64,000 bases of DNA from positions 3,224,501 to 3,288,500 of the forward strand of contig CAUEEP010000731.1 of assembly GCA_958450365.1 (NCBI GenBank). The letters run 5' to 3'. The position numbers and the translations under genes are program-made. Every line of letters begins with the position of its first letter. Within the stretch, counting starts at the first letter, position 1. Under the pieces are notes generated by a model that saw only the letters and a list, made by a program, of their open reading frames with translations, searched no databases and was not told the origin of the DNA. Shown here piece by piece: positions 41,205 to 53,755 of this stretch. Origin of the DNA: Mesorhabditis belari. Its lineage: Eukaryota > Nematoda > Chromadorea > Rhabditida > Rhabditidae.

Positions 41205-42330
41205 TCGATAGAAGCTCACAAACATTTCAAAGAAGCTCTCAAAGTTAGATTTAGCCTGGCGCTTGACCAGTTTTGGAGTTTTTGAAGTGACATTGAAAGG
41301 TGATTGGGAAATTTTTACACGAAATTTATTAGAAACATGTTTTACAACCGTCGATCATCGGAAAATCTCATAGAAAATGAACAAAATCGAGCTTATTTAT
41401 GATTATTTATGATTTTCGTCATGTAAATCGAGATTTAATTGTATTTAGAAAGTTGAAAAAGAAAAGGAAACTGATTATTTTGTTCATTTTTAGTTTTTAT
41501 AATTCATATGTGAAGATTTTTGTTTTGAAAACTAATAAAACAAAAAAAACTTAGCTTCTCTCATTAAGCAACTCGTTTTATTCAAAAAACCTCAAAACCA
41601 GATAGCGTTCAACTTTTTAAACACCTCTCGGCTTGGATTTACATGACGAAAAGCATAAATAATCATAAATAAGCTCGATTTTGTTCATTTTCTATGAGAT
41701 TTTCCGATGATCGACGGTTGTAAAACATGTTTCTAATAAATTTCGTGTAAAAATTTCCCAATCACCTTTCAATGTCACTTCAAAAACTCCAAAACTGGTC
41801 AAGCGCCAGGCTAAATACGAGTCTAAACTTTGAGAGCTTCTTTGAAAAGTTTATGAGCTTCTTATCGGTTAGAAAATCGGCATCTCTACAGGAGACCCAC
41901 TCAACATTTATCTGTGAAATCATAAATAAGCTCGATTCTGTTCATTTTCTATGAGATTTTCCGCGTAAACGATGACTGAAAGTTGTAAAGCATCTTTCTA
42001 ATAAATTCTAATAAAAATTTCCCAATCAGCTTTCAATGTCACTTCAAAAACCCGAAAACTAAGTCAAACGCCAGGCTAAATGCGAGTCTAAATTTTGAGG
42101 GCTTCTTTGAAAAGTATTTTGGTAATTTTTAGCCTTTAAAATTCGTATTTGAACGCTATTCATTGAAAACGAATAAAAACTTTGCTTCTCTCAGCTCGTT
42201 TTATTCAAAAAACCCCAGAACTAGATCACGCGCTAGGCTAAATGCGACTCTAAACTTTGTGAGCTTCTTTGAAAAGTTTATGAGCTTTTTATCGGTTAGA
42301 AAATTGGCATCGCTATAGGAGACCTACTCA
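41205..42330. mobile_element. Large foldback element plus diverged half-copies
   Basis: Arms at 41205-41428 and 41640-41870 are inverse (AAGCTCACAAA.., TTGACCAGTTTTGGAGTTTT, GAAAATGAACAAAATCGAGC). Two further copies of the right arm, in direct orientation and more diverged, follow at 41925-42110 and 42170-42330. No transposase frame seen. Confidence 0.82.
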
Positions 42331-42830
42331 ACATTTGTCTGTGAAGTTTTTATGGGAATCGGTTATCTTTTGATCGAGTTACACCCCTCGAGAGTGAGTA
42401 ATGGGTAATTCTGACGTACCCTGTACTAGTGAATTGATCCACTCTAAATGAAATGCTTGTCATTTCTTTGTGAAAACTTTTATGATCATCAAAAAAGATC
42501 GATTTATTCGGCACTTTGTCAGCACAGTAAAGTAAAAGAATAAAATAGGGAATTAAGTGAAAATGAGCAAGAAAAATAGAAAAAAAAAATGGTGAAAGAG
42601 CTGATGGAAATACGAAAAAAAAAAGCTTTAATACATAATTTCAATTTTTAAAACAATTAGCCGAGCTTTGAATGCTCACAAATTTGCTTAGTGACTGGGT
42701 TATCGTTAACTTTTCTTTATCTATTTTAAATGAATGATTAAATAGAGTTCGATTTGATGAATGAAGATTTTGAGAGAATCGAGAGACACAATGCTAAAGT
42801 CAGGCTCTAGTAGATTAGAGCTTTCTAGTA
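42331..42830. other. AT-rich spacer
   Basis: No gene recognised; GACGTACCCTGTACTAG near 42413 resembles a MITE end. Confidence 0.4.
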
Positions 42831-42837
42831 GTTTGTG

Positions 42838-43040
42838 TTTCGGTTGAACCGGAAGGGTTCTTTTTCGGTTTGGTTTCGGTTTTGGTTTCGGTTAACCGAA
42901 CCGAACCGAGAAAATCATCTTTTCGGTTAATCTGAATCGAGAAAATCATCTTTTCGGTTAATCTGAACCGAGAAAATCATCTTTTCGGTTAATCTGAACC
43001 GAACCGAAAGATTTCGCTTGACTTCGGCTAAACCAAAACC
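42838..43040 (+). repeat. 31-bp repeat (TTTTCGGTTAATCTGAACCG)
   Basis: Three to four copies of GAAAATCATCTTTTCGGTTA followed by ATCTGAACCGA, flanked by self-complementary CGGTT/AACCG clusters. Confidence 0.9.
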
Positions 43041-43434
43041 GAAGCGAACTGAAAAGAGCCAAAGCCAATGGCAAATGTTTGTACGATGATTAGGCACAAT
43101 GTTACAAGGGTTTAAAGTGGGGTCACTTTTTCGAGATAATTTTGTTTGGGGTATTGTTCGTTTTTTTTTTGTTTAAGCTTCTAGTCTTTGTTGATTTAGT
43201 TGTTAAAATGATTATGGTGGAGTGGAATTTACGTAAAATCGAATTCAAAAACCTTTATAGCACATGCTTGCACGATGACTAGACACTAGAGCTTGAATTG
43301 AGCACAATGCACAATGCACAATGACACAATGACACAATGTCACTCGATTCTCGTTTGTAGTAGGCTATAGCGTAGCAATGAGACGACAGTAAGCTACAGG
43401 AATCAATCTACAGTATGTCAGAGCACAGAAATAA

Positions 43435-43625
43435 GTCTAAAGTAAGCTATAGTAAGAATAGCTATCGTTATAGCAGTAAGGGTAGCTATCATTATAGCAG
43501 TAAGGGTAGCTATCGTTATAGCAGTAAGGGTAGCTATCGTTATAGCAGTAAGGGTAGCTATCGTTATAGCAGTAAGGGTAGCTATCGTTATAGCAGTAAG
43601 AATAGCTATCGTTATAGCACAGTAA
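43435..43625 (+). repeat. 24-bp minisatellite
   Basis: Seven copies of AGCAGTAAGGGTAGCTATCG followed by TTAT. It is in frame on both strands and so produces spurious SYRYSSKG-type ORFs. Confidence 0.96.
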
Positions 43626-43787
43626 TGCCATAACAAAGGTGAAATGCAAAGGAAAATAGGTTGAAAGTAAAAATGTCACTCGATTCTCTCAGAATTCATT
43701 CATCAAATCAGAAAATTCTCAAAATAAGAACGCTTTTATGGTGTTTATGATGTTTGTTTTTAGCTAAATGGCTAAATTTTTAAGGCT

Positions 43788-43895
43788 TTAGGCTAAATCT
43801 CCAGGTTTTAGCCCAATCAAGACACAAATCGCAACCGCCAACCCGACAGCGCAAACGATGTAGAGCAGAAGAATGGCCAATTGGAGACGCTGGAT
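43788..43895 (-). CDS. Alternative terminal exon of the DOMON/b561 gene (extra TM helix)
   Basis: Acceptor CTTTTCTAG, then LQLAILLLYIVCAVGLAVAI and a short GLKPGDLA tail before TAA at 43788-43790. The exon is open in phase 0. It can follow 45599 (AAA|GTACAA), two codons before the TAA of the preceding exon. It would add a C-terminal helix. Proteins of the FRRS1 type often have an extra C-terminal hydrophobic segment. Confidence 0.65.
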   Translation of the reverse strand: MQRLQLAILLLYIVCAVGLAVAICVLIGLKPGDLA

Positions 43896-46800
43896 CTAGA
43901 AAAGATCTCTTCTTTTGCACTTTATGCCTATTGGAAACGCGTTTGATCTAATGTGAAAGCCAGTGCAATAGATGAAGTGTGTTTTGCACGGAGCACAGCT
44001 TTTTGCAAAAGAAGAGAGGAAAGGTCAGCTTTTGCTGTGTACTTTGAGTTGAGAAACACTCTCTTCTAGTGCACGTCTAGTTGTTGCTTTTAAAAGTGTA
44101 CTTTGAGTTGAGAACCATCAACCCAAAAAAAAACACACCCTTCTGGCGCACTGAGTTCTTCGGATTCGGATTTGCATGATGTAGAAGGAAAATGTAGAAG
44201 TCAGTGCACTAGAAGTGCCCTCTACGTCCAAGATCCAAGAATTCAGTGCGCCAGAAGGGTGTGTTTCTCAACTCAAAAGTACTCAAAGTACACTCGCAAA
44301 AGCAACAACTGGCGCACTGATTTCTTCGTGACATTTACATGACATAAACGAAGAATTCTAAGTGCGCTAGGAGAGGTGTTTACAAGCATTTACAAGCTTC
44401 GTCGCATTCTAACAGCAAACTTTGAGCTTGTCATAAATTGACACAAACATTTTGCACTAAAAATGAAGAATTGAGTGCTCTTAAAATGAGCTCAAAGTTC
44501 ACTATAGCAAAAGATTTAAAGTGTTTGAAGAAGAAGCATTGATAAATCGATTTTCGGAAAAAGACATCTTTTCTAGGCATTTTATGCTAGTCATCAGTTT
44601 TCAGCTTTTGGCTGTTTTTTGGCAGTTTTTAGCCTTTCAGCTTCAGATTTTGGTCACATTTTATGTAAGGATCTAAAGCTTTATTCAATTTGACTAAAAT
44701 TGAGGGCTGATCAAATGGAAATTGATGTCAGGTTATGGTAGCTTTTCTAGAATTGATGTCTTTTGGAAAACAGCTTTTTCGGTGCTGAGAAATTTGTGAT
44801 ATTTTGCTTTTTTCGGGCAGAGATCCGGGTGATGCTCGAGAGGAAAACAGGGACAAAGCCCAGTTTTGAGATTATTAAGGAAAAGAAGAAAGGAAGGAAG
44901 AAAGGAAGAAAGGAAGAAAGGAAGAAAGGAGAGAAGGAAGAAAGGAAGGAAGAAAGGAAGGAAGAAAGAAAGGAAGGAAGAAAGGAAGGAAGAAAGAAAG
45001 GAAGGAAGAAAGAAAGGAAGAAAGAAAGAAAGGAAGAAAGAAAGGAAGAAAGGAAGAAAGGAAGAAAGGAAGAAAGGAAGAAAGGAAGGAGGAAGGGAAG
45101 GAGGAAGGGAAGAAAGGAAGAAAGGAAGGAGGAAGGGAAGAAAGGAAGGAATGAAGGCAGGAAGGAAGGAAGAAAGAAAGAAAGAAAGAAAGAAGGAAGG
45201 GAAGAAAGGAAGAAAAAGACACACATAGAACAGTATACAAGATATACTGTAGAATGAAAAAGTAAAAGCTTTAGCAGTACTTTGTGCTTGAATCTTGTAA
45301 ACACAAGCTTTCTCGTGCACTGATTTTTTCAGGCTTTCAGAAAACTGAAGAATTCAGTGCACTAGAAGCTGCATGTTTAGAGCACAAAGTACATCACCTT
45401 GACGAGCTTTGTACTTTGATTTCGTCAACTGGAAACGGCTTCAATCTAGCGCACAGAAATCTGTTTTCGAAAAGAAAAAAAACCCAAGAATTCAAAGATT
45501 CAGTGCACCAGAGAGAAAGCGAAAGCTTTAGATTTGAGCACAGAAAAGTAAAAAAAAAGAAGAAGCTAAGAATCTGAACTACAACTTTAATGTTGTACTT
45601 TAATGAGTTGTTCAGGGACGAGCATCACCCGTCCACTGCCTTGTGCCCCGGCACCCACTCGAACCATCTCGATCTCATTTCCGACACCTCGACGCGAAAC
45701 AAAGAAATCTGAAAAGATATTATTGAAAAGTAGCTCGAAAACAGCTCAAAAAGAGCTCAAAATGATATGAAAATCTTCTAAAATTGATCTATTTATCGAA
45801 AGCTACCGTAATCCAGCTGGCATTTCCCACTTATCATACATTCATTTACACTTTAGATCTAAGCTTTATCTTCTTCAGAATATTATTGACTTCAGATTTC
45901 TATTTCACTTCCCTACTTCCCCTACTTCCCTACAGCTTTCTATGTCACTTCCCTACTTCCCCTACTTCCCTACAGATTTCTATGTCACTTCCCTACTTCC
46001 CCTACTTCCCTACAGATTTCTATGTCACTTCCCTACTTCCCCTACTTCCCTACAGATTTCTATGTCACTTCCCTACTTCCCCTACTTCCCTACAGATTTC
46101 TATTTCACTTCCCTACTTCCCCTACACTCCCCCAAAAATCTTTTAGAGTTATCGACAGAGTTTAAAAGAAAGATTTCTACATTGTTGTCTAGACTCTTGT
46201 CTAGATTCTTGCCTACATTCTTGCCTAGATTCTGTCTAGATTCTTGCCTAGATTCTGTCTAGATTCTTGCCTAGATTCTGTCTAGATTCTTGCCTAGATT
46301 CTGTCTAGATTCTTGCCTAGATTCTGTCTAGACTCTTGCCTAGATTCTGTCTAGATTCTTGCCTAGATTCTGTCTAGATTCTTGCCTAGATTCTGTCTAG
46401 ACTCTTGCCTAGATTCTGTCTAGATTCTTGCCTAGACGCTTGTCTAGATTCTTGTCTAGATTCTGTCTAGATTCTTGCCTCCATTCTTGTCTAGACTCTT
46501 TTTCTCTTACTTCGAATAAAGATCAACTCGAGCACGATCAACGTCAACCCAGCCACCGCAATATAAGCAATATAAAGGCCAAGAGCCGCGTCACGATTCG
46601 AGAACATCCCGTTGAAGTGAACGACTGCGATCATTGTCGCCGCCGCTGAAAGTTTGTTGGATTAGTCGAGATTTTCATCTAAATCAATTTAGTATTTGAA
46701 TAAAAGAAAGAATAAAAGAAAGAATAAAAGAATTATAAAAGAATTATACAAATTATAAAAGTAAATACTAGATATTCTTTTATTCTAGTAAATACTGGAA

Positions 46801-49800
46801 TAAAAGAATTTATCTAATATCTACTGTAGTCAACTAATAGTTTTTTTTTTTTTGCTAGTAAAGTCTCATTGAAAAAGCTTCATTCAAAAAGCAATCTACC
46901 AGCCATCAGCCAAGCACTAAAGCCGAAAAATCGATGGATCATGTTGAAGATTGGACGAGCCTAGAAGTTTTTATTTCTTTCAAATAATCCAATTCTTTAC
47001 AATTCTTTACAATAGAGCCTTTTTCCTACCTTTGACTCCGGATTGCACCTAAAAACAGCGTTCAACGGTTGAGCCCAAGCGATCACACAAGCCAGCAGAC
47101 CGAGAATCGAATGGATTGAGCTCCAGGCTTGATTCTAAAAAAAGAATTCATAAAGATTCGATGATTTCTCTGATTTGATTTCTCTTTGAGTCTAAAATTG
47201 ATGATTTTCTTGCTTAAAGAACTCGATTTTTGATTCGATTAATTCGATTACTTCAGCCGTTGACGCGTTGGCTTTTGGTCCACTCCATTGCCAACCATTT
47301 GCGACGAAAATCAAAACAAACGCAGCAATCGTCATCCCGACACCGATCATGTTGATCGTTCGATGAAACTGTAAATGATTCATCTTCTAAAATGTCCCCA
47401 AAGGCTTGTAGCCTTCTAAAAGCCGAGTTTCTCATTGTCAGACTACTGTGATCCTACCGTCTTCCTACCGTAATCCAACCGTAATCTTACCGTAATCCTG
47501 CCGTAATCTTACCGTAATCTTATCGTAATCTTATCGTAATCCAATCATAAGAAAGCGGGGATGTTTACGGTCAAATTATGGTAGGATTACCATAAAAGTA
47601 TGCTAACCCTACAGTAGACCTATCGTAGCCCTACCGTAACCCCATCATGATCCCACAATCCTACGGCTTACTTATGGCAATCCTACCGTAATCTTACCGT
47701 AAGCCTACAGTAGACCTTTCATAATCCTACCGTAACCTTACCGTAAGCCTACAGTCGACCTGTCGTAACCTTACCGTAACCCTACTGTAACCCTACAGTA
47801 GACCTGTCGTAATCCTACGTAAATCAATCATAATTCTACCGTAACCCTACAGTAAACTTGTCGCAACCCTACCCAAACCCAATCATAACCCTACCGTAAC
47901 CTTACAGTAAACCTGTCGTAACCCTATCGTGACCCCCACAATCCTACGGTACTCTTGTGGCAATCCTATCGTAATCTCATCGTAAACCCTACCGTAAATC
48001 TACCGCTTTCTATCTACAGTAATCCTTTAAGCCTACCGTAGCCCTTATAAAACCCCAACCAAAACCCACATTAAACCACATTTTCACGCCGAGCATCGTC
48101 GTGTTCGGCCAATGACCGCGGAAATGTCGAGCGAAGAGAATACCCGTGAAAATGAACACCGACCACGCCAAAACCATCAGAATCCCTGAAACAGTGCTCC
48201 AGATAGGGTGCGTTTAGGAAACTCGAGCACAAAGTGCACTTTGAGCCAGCTTTTAGCGGTCTGAATTCCGTATTGAAGTCAAAAAGGAAGTCCGCCAGAA
48301 GGCGGGGTGTTTTTGAGAGATTTGAATGCACTCACCATGAGCAATCTTCAGCTTATCGTTCGTGCTGTGCTGGGTGCCCGATGTGGCACCCTGACTGCCT
48401 GGATCGTCTCCTAAAATTTCTTTAAAATATTTAATTAACAGGGTTTACTTGTTTTATCACTTTTCTCCAATAAAACCAAATAAAATTAAAATAATAATCA
48501 GAGAAAACTTGAAGATAAGTAGATTTAAGTGCTAGGTATTTAACAGAAAAATTCCTGATGGTTAAGTAAAATTGTTAGAGAGGAGAAGTTGAAGCAAAAA
48601 ACATGTGATTCTTGTTAGTAAAGGTGATCAAAACCCTCACCCGACCCACTCTGAATCGTTTGACCGAAAGCATTTGTGCCGTATCTCCCGATATCCGTCC
48701 TTGGCAAAACCCAACGATTATTCGAGTGATACGTGGGAACTAAAACATTTTTGAAGGAATTGATTTAAAGATCATTTACATCCTAACAAGTTGGGTACAG
48801 TAATTGTCTAGTACTATTGCCGTTAGTACTACAGTACTCTTGCCGAGTACTATTGCCTAGTACTCTTGCTTAGTAGTCTTGCTTAGTGCTATTGTCTAGT
48901 ACTATTGTCTAGTACTATTGTCTAGTACTATTGTCTAGTACTCTTGTCTAGTACTCTTGTCTAGTACTCTTGTCTAGTACTATTGCCTAGTACTCCTATC
49001 TAGTACTATTGTCTAGTACTCTTGTCTAGTACTCCTGTCTAGTACTATTGCCTAGTACTCCTGTCTAGTACTCCTGTCTAGTACTCTTGTCTAGTACTAT
49101 TGTCTAGTACTATTGTCTAGTACTATTGCCTAGTACTCCTATCTAGTACTATTGCCTAGTACTCCTATCTAGTACTCTTGTCTAGTACTATTGTCTAGTA
49201 CTATTACCTAGTACTCCTGTCTAGTACTCTTGTCTAGTACTATTGTCTAGTACTATTGCTTAGTACCATTGTCTAGTACTCTTGTCTAGTACCATTGTCT
49301 AGTACTATTGGGTTAAGTGGCTACTAGATATTGATTTGCTCGGTCGATCTTTGAAAATGAAAGTGAAATTAGGTTTGAATTTGGAAACGATTTGGATTTT
49401 TCTGTTTGATAACACACTTCCATTATCCAGCGGTCCATCAGCCATCAGCACATAATAGGTTCCATTTAGGTCGAAAATCTAAATGTTATTGAACAGATTT
49501 TAAGGATTCTGAAAAAGAAGAAAGACTACGCGACAATACAGGAACGATACGCGACACTACTTTTGGTATTCCAGGTTTTACTGAAAATTTGTTTTGTGAC
49601 CGAAAAACCCCCTAACCCCGCGTTTTTGGTCTCATCGTTTTGAGGAGATTTTTTTGTCGACGAGTGGCGCAGTCGGCAGCACGTCATGCTGCAGCCCACA
49701 CGATCCGGGTTCTAGTCCCGAGTGTCACTCTCGGGTCTGGTTTTTTGAATTTTTTTGAAACAGCACAACTACAATAGATTCTAAGGTTTTCTAGGGGAAA

Positions 49801-52800
49801 CCTGTGCATCGCCAGTGTTCCCTAATTGTCTCCTCAGCACACAGTAGACATTTCCATTTGTGGCGCTCGCTTGAATGGTCGTTTGAACAGGCGAATTCTA
49901 GAAATGTTTAGATATTTCGTTATAGAAAAAGCTACCGTATTTAGATGTAATTTAGATAGATATTTGTTGATTTATTACAATTTTAGACCTTGACAGTGAT
50001 CGATTTCGCTGGCGTGTACGCGAGAAGTCCTGTCGTTTGACCGTTATTCGAAACGCATGCGCTCACTGAGTCGTCTCCCTGTAACGAAATTTAAGCTCAA
50101 ATAGAAACGTCAACTTTCTAGTGCACTGAAGTGCATTATTTGATAACTTGATTACATTGATTGATAACGTTACAATGCTTGACGATCGTTTGAAGAGTCT
50201 GCAGAGCTTTGTCGCTTTTAAACATCAATTAGCAATTTTCACAGAATAAGAAAGAACTCATTGTACTTGAAATGCTTTTAGAAGCTTTTAGAAGCTTTTA
50301 GAAGCTTTTAGAAGCTTTTAGAAGCTTTTAGAAGTCTTTTGGAAGCTTTTATGAGGTTTTAGAAGCTTTTAGAAGCTTTTAGAAGCTTTTAGAAGCTTTT
50401 AGAAGCTTTTAGAAGCTTTTACAAGTTTTGAGAAGCCTTTTGGAAGCTTTTATGAGGTTTTAGAAGCTTTTATATGCTTTTATAAGCTTTTATAAGCTTT
50501 TAGAAGCTTTTAGAAGCTTCTATGAGATTTTAGAAGATTTTAGAAGATTTTAGAAGCTTTTATATGCTTTTACAAGCTTTTATATGCTTTTATAAGCTTT
50601 TAGAAGCTTTTATAAGCTTTTACAAATTTTGAGAAGCTTTTAGAAGCTTTTAGAAGATTTTAGAAGATTTTAGAAGTTTTTATAACCTTTTATAACCTTT
50701 TATAACCTTTTATAAAGCACTCACTCACCATTGAATTATCTTTCGAGAACCCTACAGCCACAAAGCCAGCTTGAGGATTCGGTGGTTGACCAGAGATCTC
50801 CATTTGAAGGGTTTGACCGTTTTGAACCTAAATAAATGACTTTAGATCAATTTTCTTATCTTACAGTTATCTTATTTATTCTTTTTTTATAAAATCAATG
50901 AAAATCTCTTTTTGAAAGAAAAGATTACTAAATGATTAAATGAAAAGATTACTAAAGTGATCACAAAAGATCACTTCTCAAGAAAAGCATCACTAAGTCT
51001 ACTTGAAAGAGAAACGAATTTGAAAAAAAATGATTTCAAAATTGAGCAAACAATTGACTGGAAATGAGCGGAAAATTGTTAGAATAAAATAAAAAAAATA
51101 AATAATGATTTGATCTGTCTTCGCACTTAGCGCAGATCACAACCCGCTTCCACATTTACTGAGGCAGAAGTGTAGTTGTCGTAGCCGATGATACTCCGAT
51201 GGCCGGGCTGGGGCGCTCGGAGGGGAGCCCATGGGAGTCGAACCCACGACTAACCCGCGCCGACGATTGTTAGAATTGAAGAATTAAATTGAATTGAAAT
51301 TGAAGAATTAAATTGAATTGAAATTGAATCAATCAAATTGATTTGAAATTGAACAATCAAATTGAATTGAAATTGAAGAATCAAATTGAATTGAAATTGA
51401 AGAATTAAATTGAATTGAAATTGAATCAATCAAATTGATTTGAAATTGAACAATCAAATTGAATTGAAATTGAACAATCAAATTGAATTGAAATTGAAGA
51501 ATTAAATTGAATTGAAATTGAAGAATCAAATTGAATTGAAATTGAACAATCAAATTGAATTGAAATTGAAGAATTAAATTGATTTGAAATTGAAGAATCA
51601 AATTAAATTGAAATTGAAGAATCAAATTGAATTGAAATTGAAGAATCAAATTGATTTGAAATTGAAGAATCGATCCTCTTTAGTCAACTATGAAAAGCAC
51701 CTTTAAACAAAGCGTTCACTATCGAGTTTTGATTAACGTATTCTCTCGAATAGTAGTGCCGAGTTGATGCCTATTTTACGGTTTCTAAGCTTTCACAGAA
51801 GCTCAATCCTCTAATCTCCCACTAGATCAACCCAACAACAACAAGAACGTCACCTAGATTTTCCGAGACCTCAAATCGATAGGTTCTGATAAGCGGTTCT
51901 CGAGATTTCGAGGAATTTAGGTGACGAAGGCAAATTTTGATTTTAAAGATCTAAAAACAAAAGGAAAAGCCATAAAAGTTTTTGCAAAAAAAAGAAAGTT
52001 TTTCGCAGGTTGATCTGAACGAAAATGGTCGAGTGAGATTATGAACCAGCTATCACGTACCAATCCCACTATCTGGCTATGCTTGAAGTGAGGGGGAAAA
52101 GATGCTATATAGCCCCGAGCTTTGATTTTTCGTCTAGATGCCGAAACTTTGCACGCTTCATTTCTCGAAAACCAGGAAGCCTCAGCAAAAAACGAAAAGC
52201 GCCATCGTGATCCCCATTCTCGACTTGTGTTTGCGTATTTTTTAAGAGTTAAAATATCAACATCACTTTTAATTATTCCCCTTGTGAGTTGATTTAGTAA
52301 TTACCGTATTTTTTTTCTAATAGTAGTGCACCCTGAGCGTCACCTAAATTGCTTCAAAACTTGAGAACCACTTATCAGAACCTATCGATTATCAGAACCT
52401 ATCGATGTAGGGTCGGAAAATGTCGGTGACGATGAGATCTTGCTGGGGGATTTGAGGGTTGAGCTTCTGCGATGGCTTGGAAACCGTAAAATAGTAAAAT
52501 AGTCAGTTTTTAAAGTCAAAACATGACCATTCCCTTGTCAGAGGGATTTTTTTTTAAAAAAACACTATTGAGGTGTTCACTAACGAGATTCGACTGTATA
52601 AGATTGAAAACAATCAATAAAACGATGAGTTGTTGAAAGTTTAAGCTTTTGCTAATACAGAACAAAACTATTAATGATTTTTTTTTTTTACCTGATAACT
52701 GAAAGATATTCGACAATCCTGTGAAGGCACACAACCAGTTGGAGCAAAGAGACATCCTTTCGTTTGACCGCACGTTGACGGGTCAAAAGTCCCTTGTGCG

Positions 52801-53755
52801 AGGGAGGTCTGGAAAGAAAGGATGAAAATATTCTTCTAGAAGCACACTGGCTAGAGGCACGACTGATCAGGCAATGGAAAGTCCCCTGCACTAGCTAGAA
52901 ATCAAATCAGAGTCTAGCTCTAGCTCTGACCTAGAAGACCTGAAGAACTGTGGACCCAATTGTTACTATAACAGCGGCAAACGCTCACTTTGTTCGCGTT
53001 TTCTGCTGGGGAGGCAGGAAACCCAATTTTGATGTTAGGCTTGCCCCCTTTTTAAAAACGAACCTAAAAGTCAGATTCCCGATAGCTGAAAAACCCCGGG
53101 GGCAAAATATCGCGCGCAAAACCTGAATACTTTACCTTTTAACCGATAGAGCAAACGTAATAACGGAGCGTCGCGTTTGCGCACAGATGGACGGACAGAC
53201 AAACGGACAGACGGCCGGACGGACGGACGGACCGGCGGCTGGACAGACAGACAGACGGGCGGATGAACAGACAGACAGACGGACAGACAAACGGACGGAC
53301 AGCTGGACAGACAGACGGACAGACGGACGGACGGACGGACGGACAGACGGACGGACGGACGGACGGACAGGCGGCTGGACAGACGGCTGGACAGACGGAC
53401 AGACAGACGGACGGACGGACAGACGGACGGACAGACGGACGGACAGACGGCTGGACAGACGGCTGGACAGACGGCTGGACAGACGGACAGACGGACGGAC
53501 GGACAGACGGACGGACAGACGGACGGACAGACGGCTGGACAGACGGCTGGACAGACGGACAGACAAACGAACAGACAAACGAACAGAAAAACGGACAGAA
53601 AAACGGACAGGCGGGCGGACAGACGGACGGACCTCTGTTCTGATTTATATCTAGTAGATTCTCGTATCTCCATCTTACTGTACCCATGTTACTGCCTACA
53701 ATTTGAGCGAACTTACCTGAATGAACAGGAAACCGGTGAGCAATCGGAGAATCAT
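43788..53755 (-). CDS. DOMON plus cytochrome b561 membrane protein (FRRS1-type)
   Basis: Exons, 5' to 3' on the minus strand: 53717-53755, 52692-52808, 50729-50827, 49989-50078, 49802-49897, 49418-49478, 48641-48739, 48336-48410, 48070-48185, 47252-47368, 47030-47134, 46900-46960, 46511-46645, 45587-45708. These give 443 residues; an alternative donor at 45599 joins 43788-43895 for 475. A signal peptide (MILRLLTGFLFIQTSLAQ) leads into a DOMON domain with GFVAVGFSKDNSMGDDSVSA, YYVLMADGPLDNG and TYHSNNRW. Five b561 helices follow, each of the first four with a heme-type histidine: AHGILMVLAW (H225), WFNFHRTINM (H266), SSIHSILGLL (H311), MIHRFFGFSAW (H347). The family moves electrons across membranes, for example ferric reduction. 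An A-rich ATG context after TTTTTTCAG suggests trans-splicing. Introns are filled with minisatellites. Confidence 0.93.
43900..44400. repeat. Cluster of the GTGCACT..GTGCGTT dispersed motif
   Basis: Multiple inverted and direct copies of AGTGCACTAGAAG, GAAGGGTGTGTTTCTCAACT and CAAAGTACACTC with AAGAATTCAGTGCGCCAG. See the findings for the window-wide family. Confidence 0.75.
44876..45222 (+). repeat. GAAGGAAGAAAG purine tract
   Basis: A 350-bp purine array in the last intron of the DOMON/b561 gene. ORFs up to 195 codons over it are artefacts. Confidence 0.97.
45895..46132 (+). repeat. 40-bp minisatellite
   Basis: Five and a half copies of a unit with CACTTCCCTACTTCCCCTAC then TTCCCTACAGATTTCTATGT. 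Confidence 0.96.
46185..46500 (+). repeat. 27-bp minisatellite
   Basis: TCTAGATTCTTGCCTAGATT then CTG repeats, about ten copies. TCTAGA sites occur every copy. Confidence 0.95.
47440..48045 (-). repeat. TACGGTAGGATTACGG-type degenerate repeats
   Basis: About 600 bp of CCTACCGTAATCTTACCGTA and CCCTACAGTAGACCTGTCGT variants in the intron between exons 9 and 10 of the DOMON/b561 gene. Confidence 0.88.
48825..49312 (+). repeat. 13-bp minisatellite
   Basis: About 38 copies of TCTAGTACTATTG with CTCTTG and CTCCTG variants. Confidence 0.97.
49658..49742 (+). pseudogene. tRNA-like sequence in a DOMON/b561 intron
   Basis: A box TGGCGCAGTCGG and B box GGTTCTAGTCC, with GAGTG/CACTC pairing at the ends but a wrong geometry for a cloverleaf. 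Likely a SINE head or dead tRNA. Confidence 0.55.
50270..50715 (+). repeat. 10-bp minisatellite
   Basis: About 40 copies of AAGCTTTTAG with TATGAGGTTTT and TATAAGCTTT variants. Contains many AAGCTT sites. Confidence 0.96.
51115..51266 (-). repeat. SINE-like fragment with a tRNA B box
   Basis: Minus strand: GTGGGTTCGACTCCCATGGG then a GC-rich body (CCGAGCGCCCCAGCCCGGCC) that stands out from the AT-rich intron and ends at an AT-rich tail near 51100. No A box remains, so the 5' end is missing. Confidence 0.55.
51270..51672 (-). repeat. 22-24-bp minisatellite
   Basis: About 17 copies of GAATTGAAATTGAAGAATCA then AATT. Minus-strand frames over it are artefacts. Confidence 0.96.
51733..52040. mobile_element. 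TACCGTATTTTCTCTAATA-family MITE, degenerate
   Basis: AACGTATTCTCTCGAATAGT start, AAGCTTTCACAGAAGCTCAA and GATAAGCGGTTCTCGAGATT inside, no clear right end. AAGTTTTTCGCAGGTTGATC follows and recurs beside the copy at 57203-57440. Confidence 0.78.
52302..52505. mobile_element. TACCGTATTTTCTCTAATA-family MITE, half copy
   Basis: Begins TACCGTATTTTTTTTCTAAT then AGTAGTGCACCC; ends at CCGTAAAATAGTAAAATAGT without an inverse terminus. Confidence 0.78.
53160..53640 (+). repeat. GGACAGAC/GGACGGAC tetranucleotide-type array
   Basis: 480 bp of GACA/GACG tetranucleotides with GGCTGGACAGAC blocks, in intron 1 of the DOMON/b561 gene. Open in five frames, including a 243-codon Cys-Pro-Ser repeat; none is credible as a gene. 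Confidence 0.97.

Noticed and set aside
44733..45320. Ser/Phe/Leu-rich and Lys/Glu/Arg-rich ORFs on both strands
   Set aside because: They are produced by the GAAGG purine tract in an intron.
49658..49742. Functional tRNA gene
   Set aside because: A and B boxes are present but acceptor and anticodon stems do not pair. The same holds for the tRNA-like stretches at 2824, 22175, 25370, 30292 and 33533.
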